From contig JAISDM010000085.1 in assembly GCA_031264885.1 (NCBI GenBank), positions 1 to 24,699 of the forward strand: a stretch of 24,699 bases of DNA, in the 5' to 3' direction. Both the position numbers and the translations under genes were made by a program. Each line of letters begins with the position of its first letter. Within the stretch, counting starts at the first letter, position 1. Of the stretch, positions 8,287 through 15,307 are shown piece after piece. Origin of the DNA: Peptococcaceae bacterium. GTDB taxonomy: Bacteria; Bacillota; Peptococcia; DRI-13; UBA5745. The notes under the pieces were generated by a model. The model did no database searches and had not been told where the DNA came from. It saw only the letters and a list, made by a program, of their open reading frames with translations.

Positions 8287-9308
8287 TAAGCTTTACTGAC
8301 GCGTCTTTGCGCGACGAAGTCCACGCAGAGCGCGATGAGCAGCAGAAGACCGGTAAAGACGTTCACCCAGTCCGGATTGACGCCCACGACGCCCATGCCG
8401 ATTTGGAAGGTGTTGAGAATCAGCAGACCGATAAAGGCGCCGCCCATTCCCCCCGCGCCGCCTCCGAAGGATATGCCGCCCAAGATCGCCGCCGTAATTC
8501 CGGTGAATTGACTCGTCTGGAGCGCCACCAGCGCGCCCTGTCCGAGACGGGCCGTGTTGAAGATGCCGGCGACCCCGCCCAGTACGGCGCTGTTCATAAA
8601 GAGAAGATAGGTGATCACTGTCGAGTTGATTCCGGCTAAATGCGCGGCAATGGGGTTCCCGCCGATCAGCGATACCTTCATGCCAAATTTGGCTTTGGAT
8701 ATCAGGAGACCGTAGGCCAAAAAGAAGAGAAGCATCACGATGACGCCGAAGGGTACAGGGCCTATTCTCCCCATACCGATAAAGCTCAGAGGATCGTTCT
8801 GAAAAACAATGTTCGTAGCGAGTCCGTTGTTCCCGATGGAACTGAACAGGAACATCAGACCCTTGGCCATGGAGGCCATCGCCAGCGTACCGATAAAAGA
8901 GGGGAAACGGTATTTATTTACCAGCACGCCGTTCAGCGCCCCGAATACGGCGCATAAAAGCAGGCTGATGACAATGCCCGCAAACCAGGGCAGATTCCAC
9001 CGCGCCACCGCCGTGGCCAGCATGATGCCGCCGAAGGCGCCCACCGCCGACTGCGACAGATCAATGTGACCGGCAATGAGCAGGCTGCCCGCGCCTATGG
9101 CGAGAAAAGACGATACCACCAGGGAATTCAGTATGTTCCTGAGGGTCGTCGCCTTAAAGAAATGATTCCCTCTGCCCTGCAATTCCGCCCAGACAGTAAA
9201 CATAATCACCATGGCAATCAGAAGCAAAGCCAGCGAAAACACCTTATGCCGGAGGAGCGGGCTAAGATATTTATCATAAAAGGCTTTTAACCGTTCTTTT
9301 TTTTCCAC
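8286..9308 (-). CDS. CUT2-type ABC transporter permease (RbsC-like), first permease
   Basis: The protein is 340 residues when started at the GTG at 9308. It is an inner-membrane permease of the RbsC/MglC family with multiple transmembrane helices and the conserved cytoplasmic loop (ITAAILGGISFGGGAGGMGG). The open frame extends upstream to 9392, but that stretch lies inside the ATPase gene and reads as low-hydrophobicity Trp/Arg-rich sequence. The GTG is preceded by a perfect ACGGAGGT 6 nt upstream that overlaps the ATPase stop codon. It shares a recognisable core with the second permease, in keeping with an ancient duplication, and the two most likely form the membrane channel of one importer. 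Confidence 0.9.
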   Translation of the reverse strand: MEKKERLKAFYDKYLSPLLRHKVFSLALLLIAMVIMFTVWAELQGRGNHFFKATTLRNILNSLVVSSFLAIGAGSLLIAGHIDLSQSAVGAFGGIMLATAVARWNLPWFAGIVISLLLCAVFGALNGVLVNKYRFPSFIGTLAMASMAKGLMFLFSSIGNNGLATNIVFQNDPLSFIGMGRIGPVPFGVIVMLLFFLAYGLLISKAKFGMKVSLIGGNPIAAHLAGINSTVITYLLFMNSAVLGGVAGIFNTARLGQGALVALQTSQFTGITAAILGGISFGGGAGGMGGAFIGLLILNTFQIGMGVVGVNPDWVNVFTGLLLLIALCVDFVAQRRVSKA

Positions 9309-9314
9309 AGCCGT

Positions 9315-9322
9315 ACCTCCGT
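9315..9322 (-). promoter_or_regulatory. Ribosome binding site deciding the GTG start of the first permease
   Basis: ACGGAGGT on the minus strand lies 6 nt before GTG 9308-9306 and overlaps the ATPase stop codon, which indicates translational coupling. It argues against the longer upstream reading frame. Confidence 0.75.
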
Positions 9323-10815
9323 TAATCCAACATTGCCATGGCCAGGACGTCCTCTTCCGTAGCGTCCTGCCGCGGCACCATACCGGTGACATGGCCGTTG
9401 TGCATCACAACAATGTTATCGGCCAGATTGATCACTTCCGTGAGTTCGCTGGATATAAACATGACCGCCAGGCCCTGTTTGGCGAAATCACATACCCGCT
9501 GATACAGCTCGGCCTTAGTGCCCACGTCGATCCCCTTGGTAGGCTCGTCCAGGACGAGTATCTTCGTCGTCATCTTTTCATTGGTCCAGCGGCCCAGAAT
9601 GACCTTCTGCTGATTGCCGCCGGAGAGTTCCATGACCGTTTTCTCAATGGTGGGAGTCTTAATAGAGTATTTTTCCACGGCGGAATTCGCAATCGCCGCT
9701 TTCTGGGTCTGATCGACAAAAATGGATTTCCCCAACATATCAATAACGGACATAGCCACGTTGTTGATAATGGAGGTTCGCAGGGTAAGTCCCTGTTCCT
9801 TTCTGTCTTCCGGACACAGAGCGATGCCGTGGTCAATAGCGTCCCGCGGGGACTTGAACGCCACAGGCTTGCCGTCCAGAATGATCTCGCCGCTGATCAC
9901 GGGATCGGCGCCAAACAAAGCGCGCGCCACTTCCGTGCGCCCCGCCCCCACAAGACCGGCAAAGCCGACGACTTCGCCGCGCCGCATGGTAAAACTGACG
10001 TCTTTGATATAGGGCGTAGTCAGATTTTTGACTTCCAGAATGACCTCGCCGAAATCCTCATTGCGGGAAAGATTGGCGTATGTATCGCCGATGTCGCGGC
10101 CGACCATGGCGCGAATCAGTTCCTGCTCGTTCGTTTCCGCCGTATTCAGCGTCTTGACCATCTGCCCGTCCTTCAGCACGACGATCTCATCCGTCACCTG
10201 AAAGATTTCGGCCAGACGGTGGGACACATAGATGACCACCTTGCCTTCGTCTTTGAGCCGGCGAATGATGTCGAACAGAATGTTGATTTCCGCGTCCGTC
10301 AGCGGCGCCGTCGGCTCGTCAAAGGCGATGACCTGGGAATCGCGCCGATACGCCTTCATAATCTCCACCATCTGCTGATACGCCACATTCAGCCGCCCGA
10401 CCTCCTCCGCGGGATCAATGGGGAGTCCGAATTTGTCAATAATCTCCGCCGCTTCCCGGCGAAGCCGCTTTTTGTCAAAAAGCCCGAATTTCGTCTTGGG
10501 AAGGGCGCCCGGGAACATATTCTCCATTACAGACATGGTAGGGATCAACTGCCGTTCCTGATAGATGACGCTGACGCCTGCCGTGATGGCAGCCTGCGGT
10601 TCCGGGAAATGAACCTCCTCGCCGTTAAGCCAAACGCTTCCCGCGTCGGCCTGCTGATCGCCGCTCATGATCTTCAGCAGCGTACTCTTGCCCGCGCCGT
10701 TTTCGCCAAGCAGCGCGACAACCTTACCCCCCTCGGCTTTGAAGCTGATGCCGTCCAACGCGCGAACACCGGGATAGGATTTCCCGATGCCCTTGAATTC
10801 CAGGGATTTTTCCAT
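9322..10815 (-). CDS. CUT2-type sugar ABC transporter ATP-binding protein (RbsA/MglA-like, two ATPase domains)
   Basis: The 497-residue duplicated ATPase energises the two permeases. Domain 1 has Walker A GENGAGKST (about 37-45) and Walker B VIAFDEPTAPLT. Its signature loop is weak (LNVAYQQM in place of an LSGGQ-like sequence). Domain 2 has the degenerate P-loop GLVGAGRTE typical of RbsA/MglA, a canonical signature LSGGNQQKV and Walker B ILVLDEPTKGIDVG. This asymmetry is usual in the family. AAAGGCGGGTG precedes the ATG at 10815. The upstream binding-protein gene is separated by a hairpin terminator, suggesting that the ATPase and permeases are made at lower levels than the binding protein. 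Confidence 0.93.
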   Translation of the reverse strand: MEKSLEFKGIGKSYPGVRALDGISFKAEGGKVVALLGENGAGKSTLLKIMSGDQQADAGSVWLNGEEVHFPEPQAAITAGVSVIYQERQLIPTMSVMENMFPGALPKTKFGLFDKKRLRREAAEIIDKFGLPIDPAEEVGRLNVAYQQMVEIMKAYRRDSQVIAFDEPTAPLTDAEINILFDIIRRLKDEGKVVIYVSHRLAEIFQVTDEIVVLKDGQMVKTLNTAETNEQELIRAMVGRDIGDTYANLSRNEDFGEVILEVKNLTTPYIKDVSFTMRRGEVVGFAGLVGAGRTEVARALFGADPVISGEIILDGKPVAFKSPRDAIDHGIALCPEDRKEQGLTLRTSIINNVAMSVIDMLGKSIFVDQTQKAAIANSAVEKYSIKTPTIEKTVMELSGGNQQKVILGRWTNEKMTTKILVLDEPTKGIDVGTKAELYQRVCDFAKQGLAVMFISSELTEVINLADNIVVMHNGHVTGMVPRQDATEEDVLAMAMLD

Positions 10816-10913
10816 TGCTTCACCCGCCTTTATCTATGCTTTCACAAACAACCTTGGTATGAAACTCGCGGAATTATGCGGAATTATATGGATGTAACGA
10901 CGTAATATTGAAC

Positions 10914-10950
10914 AAAAAACGCCGGGCGACCGGGATCGCCGCCCAGCGTT
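10914..10950 (-). terminator. Intercistronic terminator/attenuator between binding protein and ATPase
   Basis: On the minus strand, arms AACGCTGGGCG (plus strand 10940-10950) and CGCCCGGCGTT (10918-10928) form a long hairpin with one U-G pair and an extra inner GCGA/TCGC helix. Six T residues follow. It sits 18 nt after the binding-protein stop and probably causes partial termination. Confidence 0.8.
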
Positions 10951-10967
10951 TTTCGCCGTTTTCCTGT

Positions 10968-12311
10968 TTACGGGGCTTTGTATTCCGCCGGAACTTCCAT
11001 AAATGGCTCATAGTCGTTGATATCCACTTCGACGTCGTAATCATATTCGTTGGCGTTCGAGTACAAGTCCGTCCATTCCAGGAAGTGCTGGTAAGTATCA
11101 TAAGTCAGCCAGTACACCGGCAGCCGCAGCTGCGCGAAATTATGACCGTCCGCACCGTGATCGTCCCACTTGATCCAACTGGGCCAAATGGTGTCCGGCG
11201 TGGCCCAATCGTTGAGGTAAGCATACAGGGCGCCCATCACCCGTCCGGAGTACATGCTTGCCACAGACGCCAGCGCGAAACGGAAAGAGTCCTGCTGTCC
11301 CTCGTCCCACTGAGCATAGGCGCTCGGCCCGCCAAAGGTGGTGACGCAGGACGTGTCCGACAGTCCCAGCTGATCGATCACAGAAGCGGCAGCCGTAGCG
11401 AAGTCGTCAATCAGCCCCATCACCAGCCAGTGTTTGTATTCGCCTGAGTTTGTGGAGATGATCGGATTAACCGTGTTGATGGCGCCTTGGATGGTCATCC
11501 CGTTGGCGACCACATCCGCCACGAAGAAGTTGTCGGTGCTGCCCGTTTTTTCAAGCCAGGTTTGCTCAGCCGCGATCACACGTTCCTGAAGCGCGGACGA
11601 GGTCGAGAAAGCCATAGCCACAAATCCCACTTCTTCCCAGGGTACGTCGGGATATGCCTCTTCCTTCCATTCGATGAGCTTCAATGTCTGCTGTATACCG
11701 GAATCGGCGTTGTCGAAACCTACATAGGGATTGACGAGATTCCCGCCGATGGGAAGTCCGGCATCTTTTGATCCGTCACGGGGAGGCGCCATCTGAGACA
11801 TCCATTTCACATCGGGATAGTCCTTCAGGAGGTTGATGATGGTCACGAATAACTCGGCGTCCGGGTCGAGAACGAAGCCGTTGACGCCCTGATCGATCAT
11901 GTTCTGCAGATTGGTTAAGTACATGTTGGAGTCGCCGTTGGCGCTGAGATAGCCTGCCCATTCACAATTGTACAGCGACATGATGCGTTCGTAGTCTTTC
12001 GCCGACTGCGCGTACAGGGGTCCACCCTCCGTAGTGAGATAAGCCACCTTATACCTGGGGTTCTGTGAGTAATCGTAGTCCCAGTCATAGTCAGCGATGG
12101 TGTCCAGATTGATGGTTCCGTCAGGATTGGCGTTGGGATAAGGCTTGCCGCCCCCCGCCGTACTCTCTCCGCCGCTCGGAGCCTGCGTTGTCGGCGGCGA
12201 CGTAGTGGTGGTCGTGCCGGTGGTACTCGCGCCCCCTCCGCAAGCGGCAAGCGTCAAGACCATCACAAGCGCAAGTAACAGGGTCACCATTTTCTTTGTT
12301 CTTACTTTCAC
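10968..12311 (-). CDS. ABC transporter substrate-binding lipoprotein (CUT2/Peripla_BP_4-like)
   Basis: The 447-residue exported lipoprotein has the N-terminal basic-hydrophobic signal MKVRTKKMVTLLLALVMV, a lipobox LAAC (Cys at about 24) and a Gly/Ser/Thr/Pro-rich linker (about 25-55). The mature domain is that of periplasmic-binding-protein-like sugar binders (YKVAYLTTEGGPLYAQSAKDYERI at its start, given here as its first strand). It should capture the ligand outside the cell and deliver it to the two permeases. The ligand is unknown. The start codon is GTG at 12311, with GGGAGGAG 5 nt upstream. It is the promoter-proximal gene of the importer operon and is followed by a terminator-like hairpin. 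Confidence 0.88.
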   Translation of the reverse strand: MKVRTKKMVTLLLALVMVLTLAACGGGASTTGTTTTTSPPTTQAPSGGESTAGGGKPYPNANPDGTINLDTIADYDWDYDYSQNPRYKVAYLTTEGGPLYAQSAKDYERIMSLYNCEWAGYLSANGDSNMYLTNLQNMIDQGVNGFVLDPDAELFVTIINLLKDYPDVKWMSQMAPPRDGSKDAGLPIGGNLVNPYVGFDNADSGIQQTLKLIEWKEEAYPDVPWEEVGFVAMAFSTSSALQERVIAAEQTWLEKTGSTDNFFVADVVANGMTIQGAINTVNPIISTNSGEYKHWLVMGLIDDFATAAASVIDQLGLSDTSCVTTFGGPSAYAQWDEGQQDSFRFALASVASMYSGRVMGALYAYLNDWATPDTIWPSWIKWDDHGADGHNFAQLRLPVYWLTYDTYQHFLEWTDLYSNANEYDYDVEVDINDYEPFMEVPAEYKAP

Positions 12312-12356
12312 ACTTTCTCCTCCCTTTCCTCTACCATTTTATTAATAATGACTTGC

Positions 12357-12372
12357 CGGTAACAGCTTACCG
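12357..12372. promoter_or_regulatory. Possible operator overlapping the importer -10 region
   Basis: CGGTAACAGCTTACCG is a 16-bp inverted repeat with perfect 6-bp arms (CGGTAA and TTACCG on the minus strand) and a 4-bp centre. It overlaps the -10 and the expected transcription start of the importer operon. Such symmetry is typical of dimeric repressor sites. No adjacent dedicated repressor gene is present. Confidence 0.45.
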
Positions 12373-12392
12373 CAGATCATGAATCTTGTCAA
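12364..12392 (-). promoter_or_regulatory. Candidate promoter of the importer operon
   Basis: A perfect minus-strand TTGACA (12387-12392) lies 17 bp before TAAGCT (12364-12369, a poor -10), about 50 bp upstream of the GTG of the binding-protein gene. The good -35 and weak -10 fit a regulated promoter. Confidence 0.45.
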
Positions 12393-12502
12393 TAGTGTGG
12401 CAGATATGTGTCCGCGATTCATAGTCCGGCAAAATTCCCCTTCCCGGGAGTGTGTCAGGCGTCTGATTTCCAAAGCGCGGAAGATTCACGTCTGACAAAG
12501 AC

Positions 12503-12569
12503 GGGCGGCAAAATGCCGCCCCTACAGACGCACCATTCATGGTACCGCAGGGACGGCATCCTGCCGCCC
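12503..12569 (-). repeat. 67-bp double-palindrome element, copy 1
   Basis: It consists of a 23-bp arm (12503-12525) with the palindrome GGGCGGCAAAATGCCGCCC, a 21-bp spacer (12526-12546) and an inverted 23-bp arm (12547-12569). The spacer reads in the opposite sense to copies 2 and 3, hence the minus strand. Confidence 0.85.
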
Positions 12570-12661
12570 GGACCATACGAAAACAACAAAAATCGCATCG
12601 CTAACACAATATATACCGTGCTGCGATTCATCGCGTGAAAAAATTCCCCTCCTGGGAGGGG
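12526..12661 (+). repeat. 136-bp segment repeated at 22480-22615, copy A
   Basis: From the element spacer to the CCCCTCC hairpin, this segment aligns along its length with 22480-22615. It includes a 15-bp identical block AACACAATATATACC and the same end structure (AAAAATTCCCCTCC...GGGAGGGG). Total lengths are equal; the inner stretch differs by one base (76 against 75). Confidence 0.75.
12638..12661 (-). terminator. Probable terminator of the Rpn-type nuclease gene
   Basis: On the minus strand, CCCCTC and GAGGGG arms are followed by AATTTTTT, about 35-60 nt after the nuclease stop codon. The hairpin is part of the repeated segment and recurs at 22600-22615. Confidence 0.6.
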
Positions 12662-12696
12662 TGCCCCTCCGGGTTAAGATATGGGGAATTTTTCCT

Positions 12697-13656
12697 CTAT
12701 TTCTGCGATTCGCAGTCTGATTTTATTTTAACGATATCCTCAACCGGCATATCAAACATATTGGCTATTTGTTCCGGCGTCATACCGTTCTTGAGCATAT
12801 TCTGAAATCCTGATCTAAATCTTTGTTCATATTTTTCCCGTTCCTGTTCGTATTTTTCCTGATCTTCCAATCGGGTTTTTTCCACGGCTTTGTCTATTGA
12901 CGTAACCAACGCGCCTTGCAGCATTTCATTCGCCTCCTTAAATTCTTTGTATTGGCTTCCGTACAACTCAACAAACATGTGATCCATGCAGGCGATGATG
13001 ATTCCGGCGTCTTCCCGCGTGATCACACCGGCCTGCGCGCTGCGGTGTACGATGCGTACCGTGTCGTCCAGCAATTGCTTGACCTCTGCCGCCAATTCAG
13101 CCCTTTTTTTGACGGATGTCTTGATTCGTTTGCGATATTTTAACAAATAGAACGGCAGCAGAATGATCATTTTTTGTTTTTCCAAATCTTCAAGGTCATG
13201 ATCCAGGTATTTAAATGACTGGACTTTGTAATCATGAACCGTGCCGTCTGGGAATTCCAGTCTCAGTGTCACATAGTCCGGCGTCTTGCGGCTCGTCTCC
13301 CAATAGATGACCCGCGCGTCCGGAAACTTTATGCGAATAATATCGTCTTCGGATTGCTTATAGTGCAAACCCACGGCATATCCGTAGTCAAAGACCCGGA
13401 TAGCCATGTTTCCGTCGTCGTCTATCTGTGCCTCGATATGGTATAGGTCTGTCTTGTTAATCAGCAGCAGAATATCCAGCATTTGACTCTTCAGACTGGA
13501 GGAAATATATTCGGTTAATGGATAGTCTACCACACTGTCCGGGGGATAACAGGTTCCAAACAAACCGTTTACAAAGTACACAATGGCCCGGCTCGAAGCG
13601 TTCAACAACCGCTTCAGCGTTAAGTCAAAAAGTTTGCTCGTTTCTCTTCTCGGCAT
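12697..13656 (-). CDS. Rpn-family recombination-promoting nuclease / PD-(D/E)XK nuclease family putative transposase
   Basis: The 319-residue protein has an N-terminal PD-(D/E)XK-type core. Probable metal ligands are Asp61 (LDILLLINK) and Glu75-x-Gln77 (YHIEAQID) in the spacing seen in Rpn/YhgA proteins. A charged, repetitive middle to C-terminal region follows (QEKYEQEREKYEQ, coiled-coil-like). A tail (LKNGMTPEQIANMF, about 290-303) is characteristic of the firmicute branch, where it resembles a short helix-turn-helix. Rpn proteins are DNA endonucleases linked to RecA-independent recombination. It stands alone with its own promoter and terminator, bracketed by inverted copies of a repeat element. 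GGGGGTGA about 5 nt upstream supports the ATG at 13656. Whether it mobilises the repeats is inference. Confidence 0.82.
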   Translation of the reverse strand: MPRRETSKLFDLTLKRLLNASSRAIVYFVNGLFGTCYPPDSVVDYPLTEYISSSLKSQMLDILLLINKTDLYHIEAQIDDDGNMAIRVFDYGYAVGLHYKQSEDDIIRIKFPDARVIYWETSRKTPDYVTLRLEFPDGTVHDYKVQSFKYLDHDLEDLEKQKMIILLPFYLLKYRKRIKTSVKKRAELAAEVKQLLDDTVRIVHRSAQAGVITREDAGIIIACMDHMFVELYGSQYKEFKEANEMLQGALVTSIDKAVEKTRLEDQEKYEQEREKYEQRFRSGFQNMLKNGMTPEQIANMFDMPVEDIVKIKSDCESQK

Positions 13657-13681
13657 AGATTCACCCCCCTTTTTCTTTAAG

Positions 13682-13708
13682 ATTATATCGAAGTGAATTT
13701 GAAGTCAA
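13682..13708 (-). promoter_or_regulatory. Probable promoter of the Rpn-type nuclease gene
   Basis: Minus-strand TTGACT (13703-13708) and TATAAT (13682-13687) are separated by 15 bp, slightly short. They lie 26 bp before the start codon, between the gene and the flanking repeat element. Confidence 0.5.
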
Positions 13709-13719
13709 TAGGTGATTTC

Positions 13720-13786
13720 GGGCGGCAGGATGCCGCCCCTACGGTACTGTGAACGACGCGCCTGTAGGGGCGGCATCCTGCCGCCC
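13720..13786 (+). repeat. 67-bp double-palindrome element, copy 2
   Basis: The two 23-bp arms (13720-13742 and 13764-13786) are exact reverse complements around a 21-bp spacer. Each contains the 19-bp palindrome GGGCGGCAGGATGCCGCCC or its complement. It is the best-preserved copy, and could fold into a large cruciform or two adjacent hairpins. Confidence 0.9.
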
Positions 13787-13852
13787 ATCCTTGACAGACG
13801 CAAATTTCCAAATTATGAACCGCGGTCAAGAGATCCTTCATCAATATGAGTC

Positions 13853-13881
13853 TTGTATGCCTGCGGCGCTTATGATACAAT
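13853..13881 (+). promoter_or_regulatory. Candidate promoter of the MFS gene
   Basis: TTGTAT (13853-13858), a 17-bp spacer and TACAAT (13876-13881) lie about 39 bp before the GTG start. The -10 is good and the -35 weak. Confidence 0.4.
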
Positions 13882-13919
13882 ATCCGAGCGAGAGCAACAC
13901 GGTGGAATAGGAGACGCGT

Positions 13920-15164
13920 GTGAGAAAATTTCATTTCAACACCGAGGCGGGCATCAAAATTTTCCTTATTATTTCCGCTTTGATCGGGCTGGCCACGGGC
14001 TTGAGCGACTCGCTGCTGGCCAATTATTTCAAGGACGCTTATGGGATCAACGCTCAGCAGCGCGGCCTGGTCGAGCTGCCCCGGGAGATTCCCGGGGTGA
14101 TATCCATGTTTTTGATCGCGGCGCTCGCTTTCATCAAGAATACCAAGATAGCTGTGGTCGCCCAAATCTTCAGCGCCGCCGGTTTGGTTGTCCTCGCTTT
14201 TATAAGGCCGAGTTTCTCTGTGATGCTGATTTTTTTATTTGTTTATTCCATGGGCGTACATATGTTTTTGACCCTGGGCGACAGCATCGGGCTTTCTCTT
14301 TCGCGTAAGGAGAATATGGGGCGCACGCTGGGACGCTTCAACAGCATACGCATGGCCTTTATGATGGTGGCCGGCGTCATGACCTTCTTTGGTTTTCATT
14401 TCGGCTGGTTCAGCTTTGAAACGCCGGTCGCCGTCTTTCTGCTGAGCGTCGTCTGTTTTATTCTGGTGGCGCTGCTTCTGATCGTTTTGCCCAAAGCGGC
14501 GCCGGAAACGGACGGAGCGGTCTCCCCCGATACCAAGCTCGTGTTTAAAAAAGAGTACGCGCGCTATTATGTGATCTGCGCCCTGTATGGGGGCCGGAAA
14601 CAGATCATGCTGGTATACAGTCCCTGGGTTCTCATTGAGCTTTTGAACTTTAAGGCCGACACCATCTCGATACTGGCGGTCATCGGCGCGATGATCGGGA
14701 TTTTTTTTATGCCGGTGGTGGGCAAGTCCATCGACCGGCTGGGCATCCGCAAGGTGATGCTGCTGGAAGCCATGGCTTTTATCAATATTTATATCGCTTA
14801 TGGGATTTTGAGCAAATGGGTCAGTACCCATGAAGTCGTTTTGACGGGCCTGATTATGATGCTGGTGTATCTGCTCAATATCCTGGATCGCATGTCGGCT
14901 CAATTCGCCATGGTGCGTTCCATTTATATGCGCCATATCGCGCTGACGCCCGAGGATGTGACGCCGTCTCTTTCCCTGGGCATGAGCATTGACCATGTGG
15001 TGGCAATCGCGGGTTCGTATGTATGCGGTGTGATTTGGTACAATTTCGGGCCGGAGTATGTATTTGTGCTGGCGGGCCTTCTTTCGTTCGTCAATATGCT
15101 GGTGGTGCGGGGCATCCAGCCGGAATCGGGCGGCAGAATGCCGCCCCTACGGAACCGTGAATGA
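13920..15164 (+). CDS. Major facilitator superfamily transporter
   Basis: The 414-residue membrane protein has about twelve hydrophobic segments in two halves joined by a central charged loop (about residues 196-215). The second half has the MFS loop-type sequence GKSIDRLGIRKVM (about 275-287). The substrate is unknown. The start is GTG at 13920, with AGGAG 6 nt upstream. The last 13-14 codons (PESGGRMPPLRNRE) are encoded by the 67-bp repeat element that begins at 15128, so the natural C-terminus has probably been replaced by repeat-derived sequence. The gene is flanked by repeat copies 2 and 3 and has no obvious operon partner. Confidence 0.85.
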   Translation: MRKFHFNTEAGIKIFLIISALIGLATGLSDSLLANYFKDAYGINAQQRGLVELPREIPGVISMFLIAALAFIKNTKIAVVAQIFSAAGLVVLAFIRPSFSVMLIFLFVYSMGVHMFLTLGDSIGLSLSRKENMGRTLGRFNSIRMAFMMVAGVMTFFGFHFGWFSFETPVAVFLLSVVCFILVALLLIVLPKAAPETDGAVSPDTKLVFKKEYARYYVICALYGGRKQIMLVYSPWVLIELLNFKADTISILAVIGAMIGIFFMPVVGKSIDRLGIRKVMLLEAMAFINIYIAYGILSKWVSTHEVVLTGLIMMLVYLLNILDRMSAQFAMVRSIYMRHIALTPEDVTPSLSLGMSIDHVVAIAGSYVCGVIWYNFGPEYVFVLAGLLSFVNMLVVRGIQPESGGRMPPLRNRE

Positions 15165-15194
15165 CACGTCCGTAATGACGGCGTTTTGCCGCCC
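15128..15194 (+). repeat. 67-bp double-palindrome element, copy 3, overlapping the MFS stop
   Basis: The left 23-bp arm (15128-15150) is intact, the 21-bp spacer (15151-15171) has the same length as in the other copies, and the right arm (15172-15194) is decayed (ATGA in place of GGGG). The MFS reading frame ends inside the spacer. Confidence 0.85.
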
Positions 15195-15239
15195 GGCGAA
15201 TTTCCGAACAACAAATCGCAGTTCTTTTTCACGCGAAAC

Positions 15240-15268
15240 TTGCCAATTGAGTCAAAGTGGCATATAAT
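15240..15268 (+). promoter_or_regulatory. Promoter of the type IV pilus operon
   Basis: TTGCCA (15240-15245), a 17-bp spacer and a perfect TATAAT (15263-15268) are present. Transcription would start near 15275, which rules out the GTG at 15257 as the pilT start and points to the ATG at 15308. Confidence 0.75.
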
Positions 15269-15287
15269 AAAAATCAAATCCGACCTG

Positions 15288-15294
15288 AAGGAGG
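15288..15294 (+). promoter_or_regulatory. Ribosome binding site for the PilT-like gene
   Basis: AAGGAGG lies 13 nt before the ATG at 15308. The spacing is long, but this is the only strong site downstream of the promoter. Confidence 0.6.
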
Positions 15295-15307
15295 TTCGTT
15301 CAATTCT

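Larger units (their letters stand above)
12312..12696. other. 385-bp gene-free region between importer operon and nuclease gene
   Basis: It holds the importer promoter and operator (12357-12392), an AAAATTCCCC stretch at 12431-12440, a complete 67-bp repeat element (12503-12569), a segment shared with 22.5 kb, and the nuclease terminator (12638-12661). The short open frames crossing it follow the palindromes and look spurious. Confidence 0.7.

Noticed and set aside
9309..9392. Longer N-terminus for the first permease (ATG at 9392)
   Set aside because: The extension lies in the ATPase gene, lacks a ribosome site and reads unlike a permease; ACGGAGGT directs the GTG at 9308.
14235..14996. 253-codon minus-strand open frame
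   Set aside because: It is the antisense shadow of the MFS transporter, His/Gln-rich, with no independent ribosome site or recognisable domain.
15257..15307. GTG start at 15257 for the PilT-like gene
   Set aside because: It precedes the expected transcription start of the TTGCCA-17-TATAAT promoter, and PilT homology begins after the ATG at 15308.
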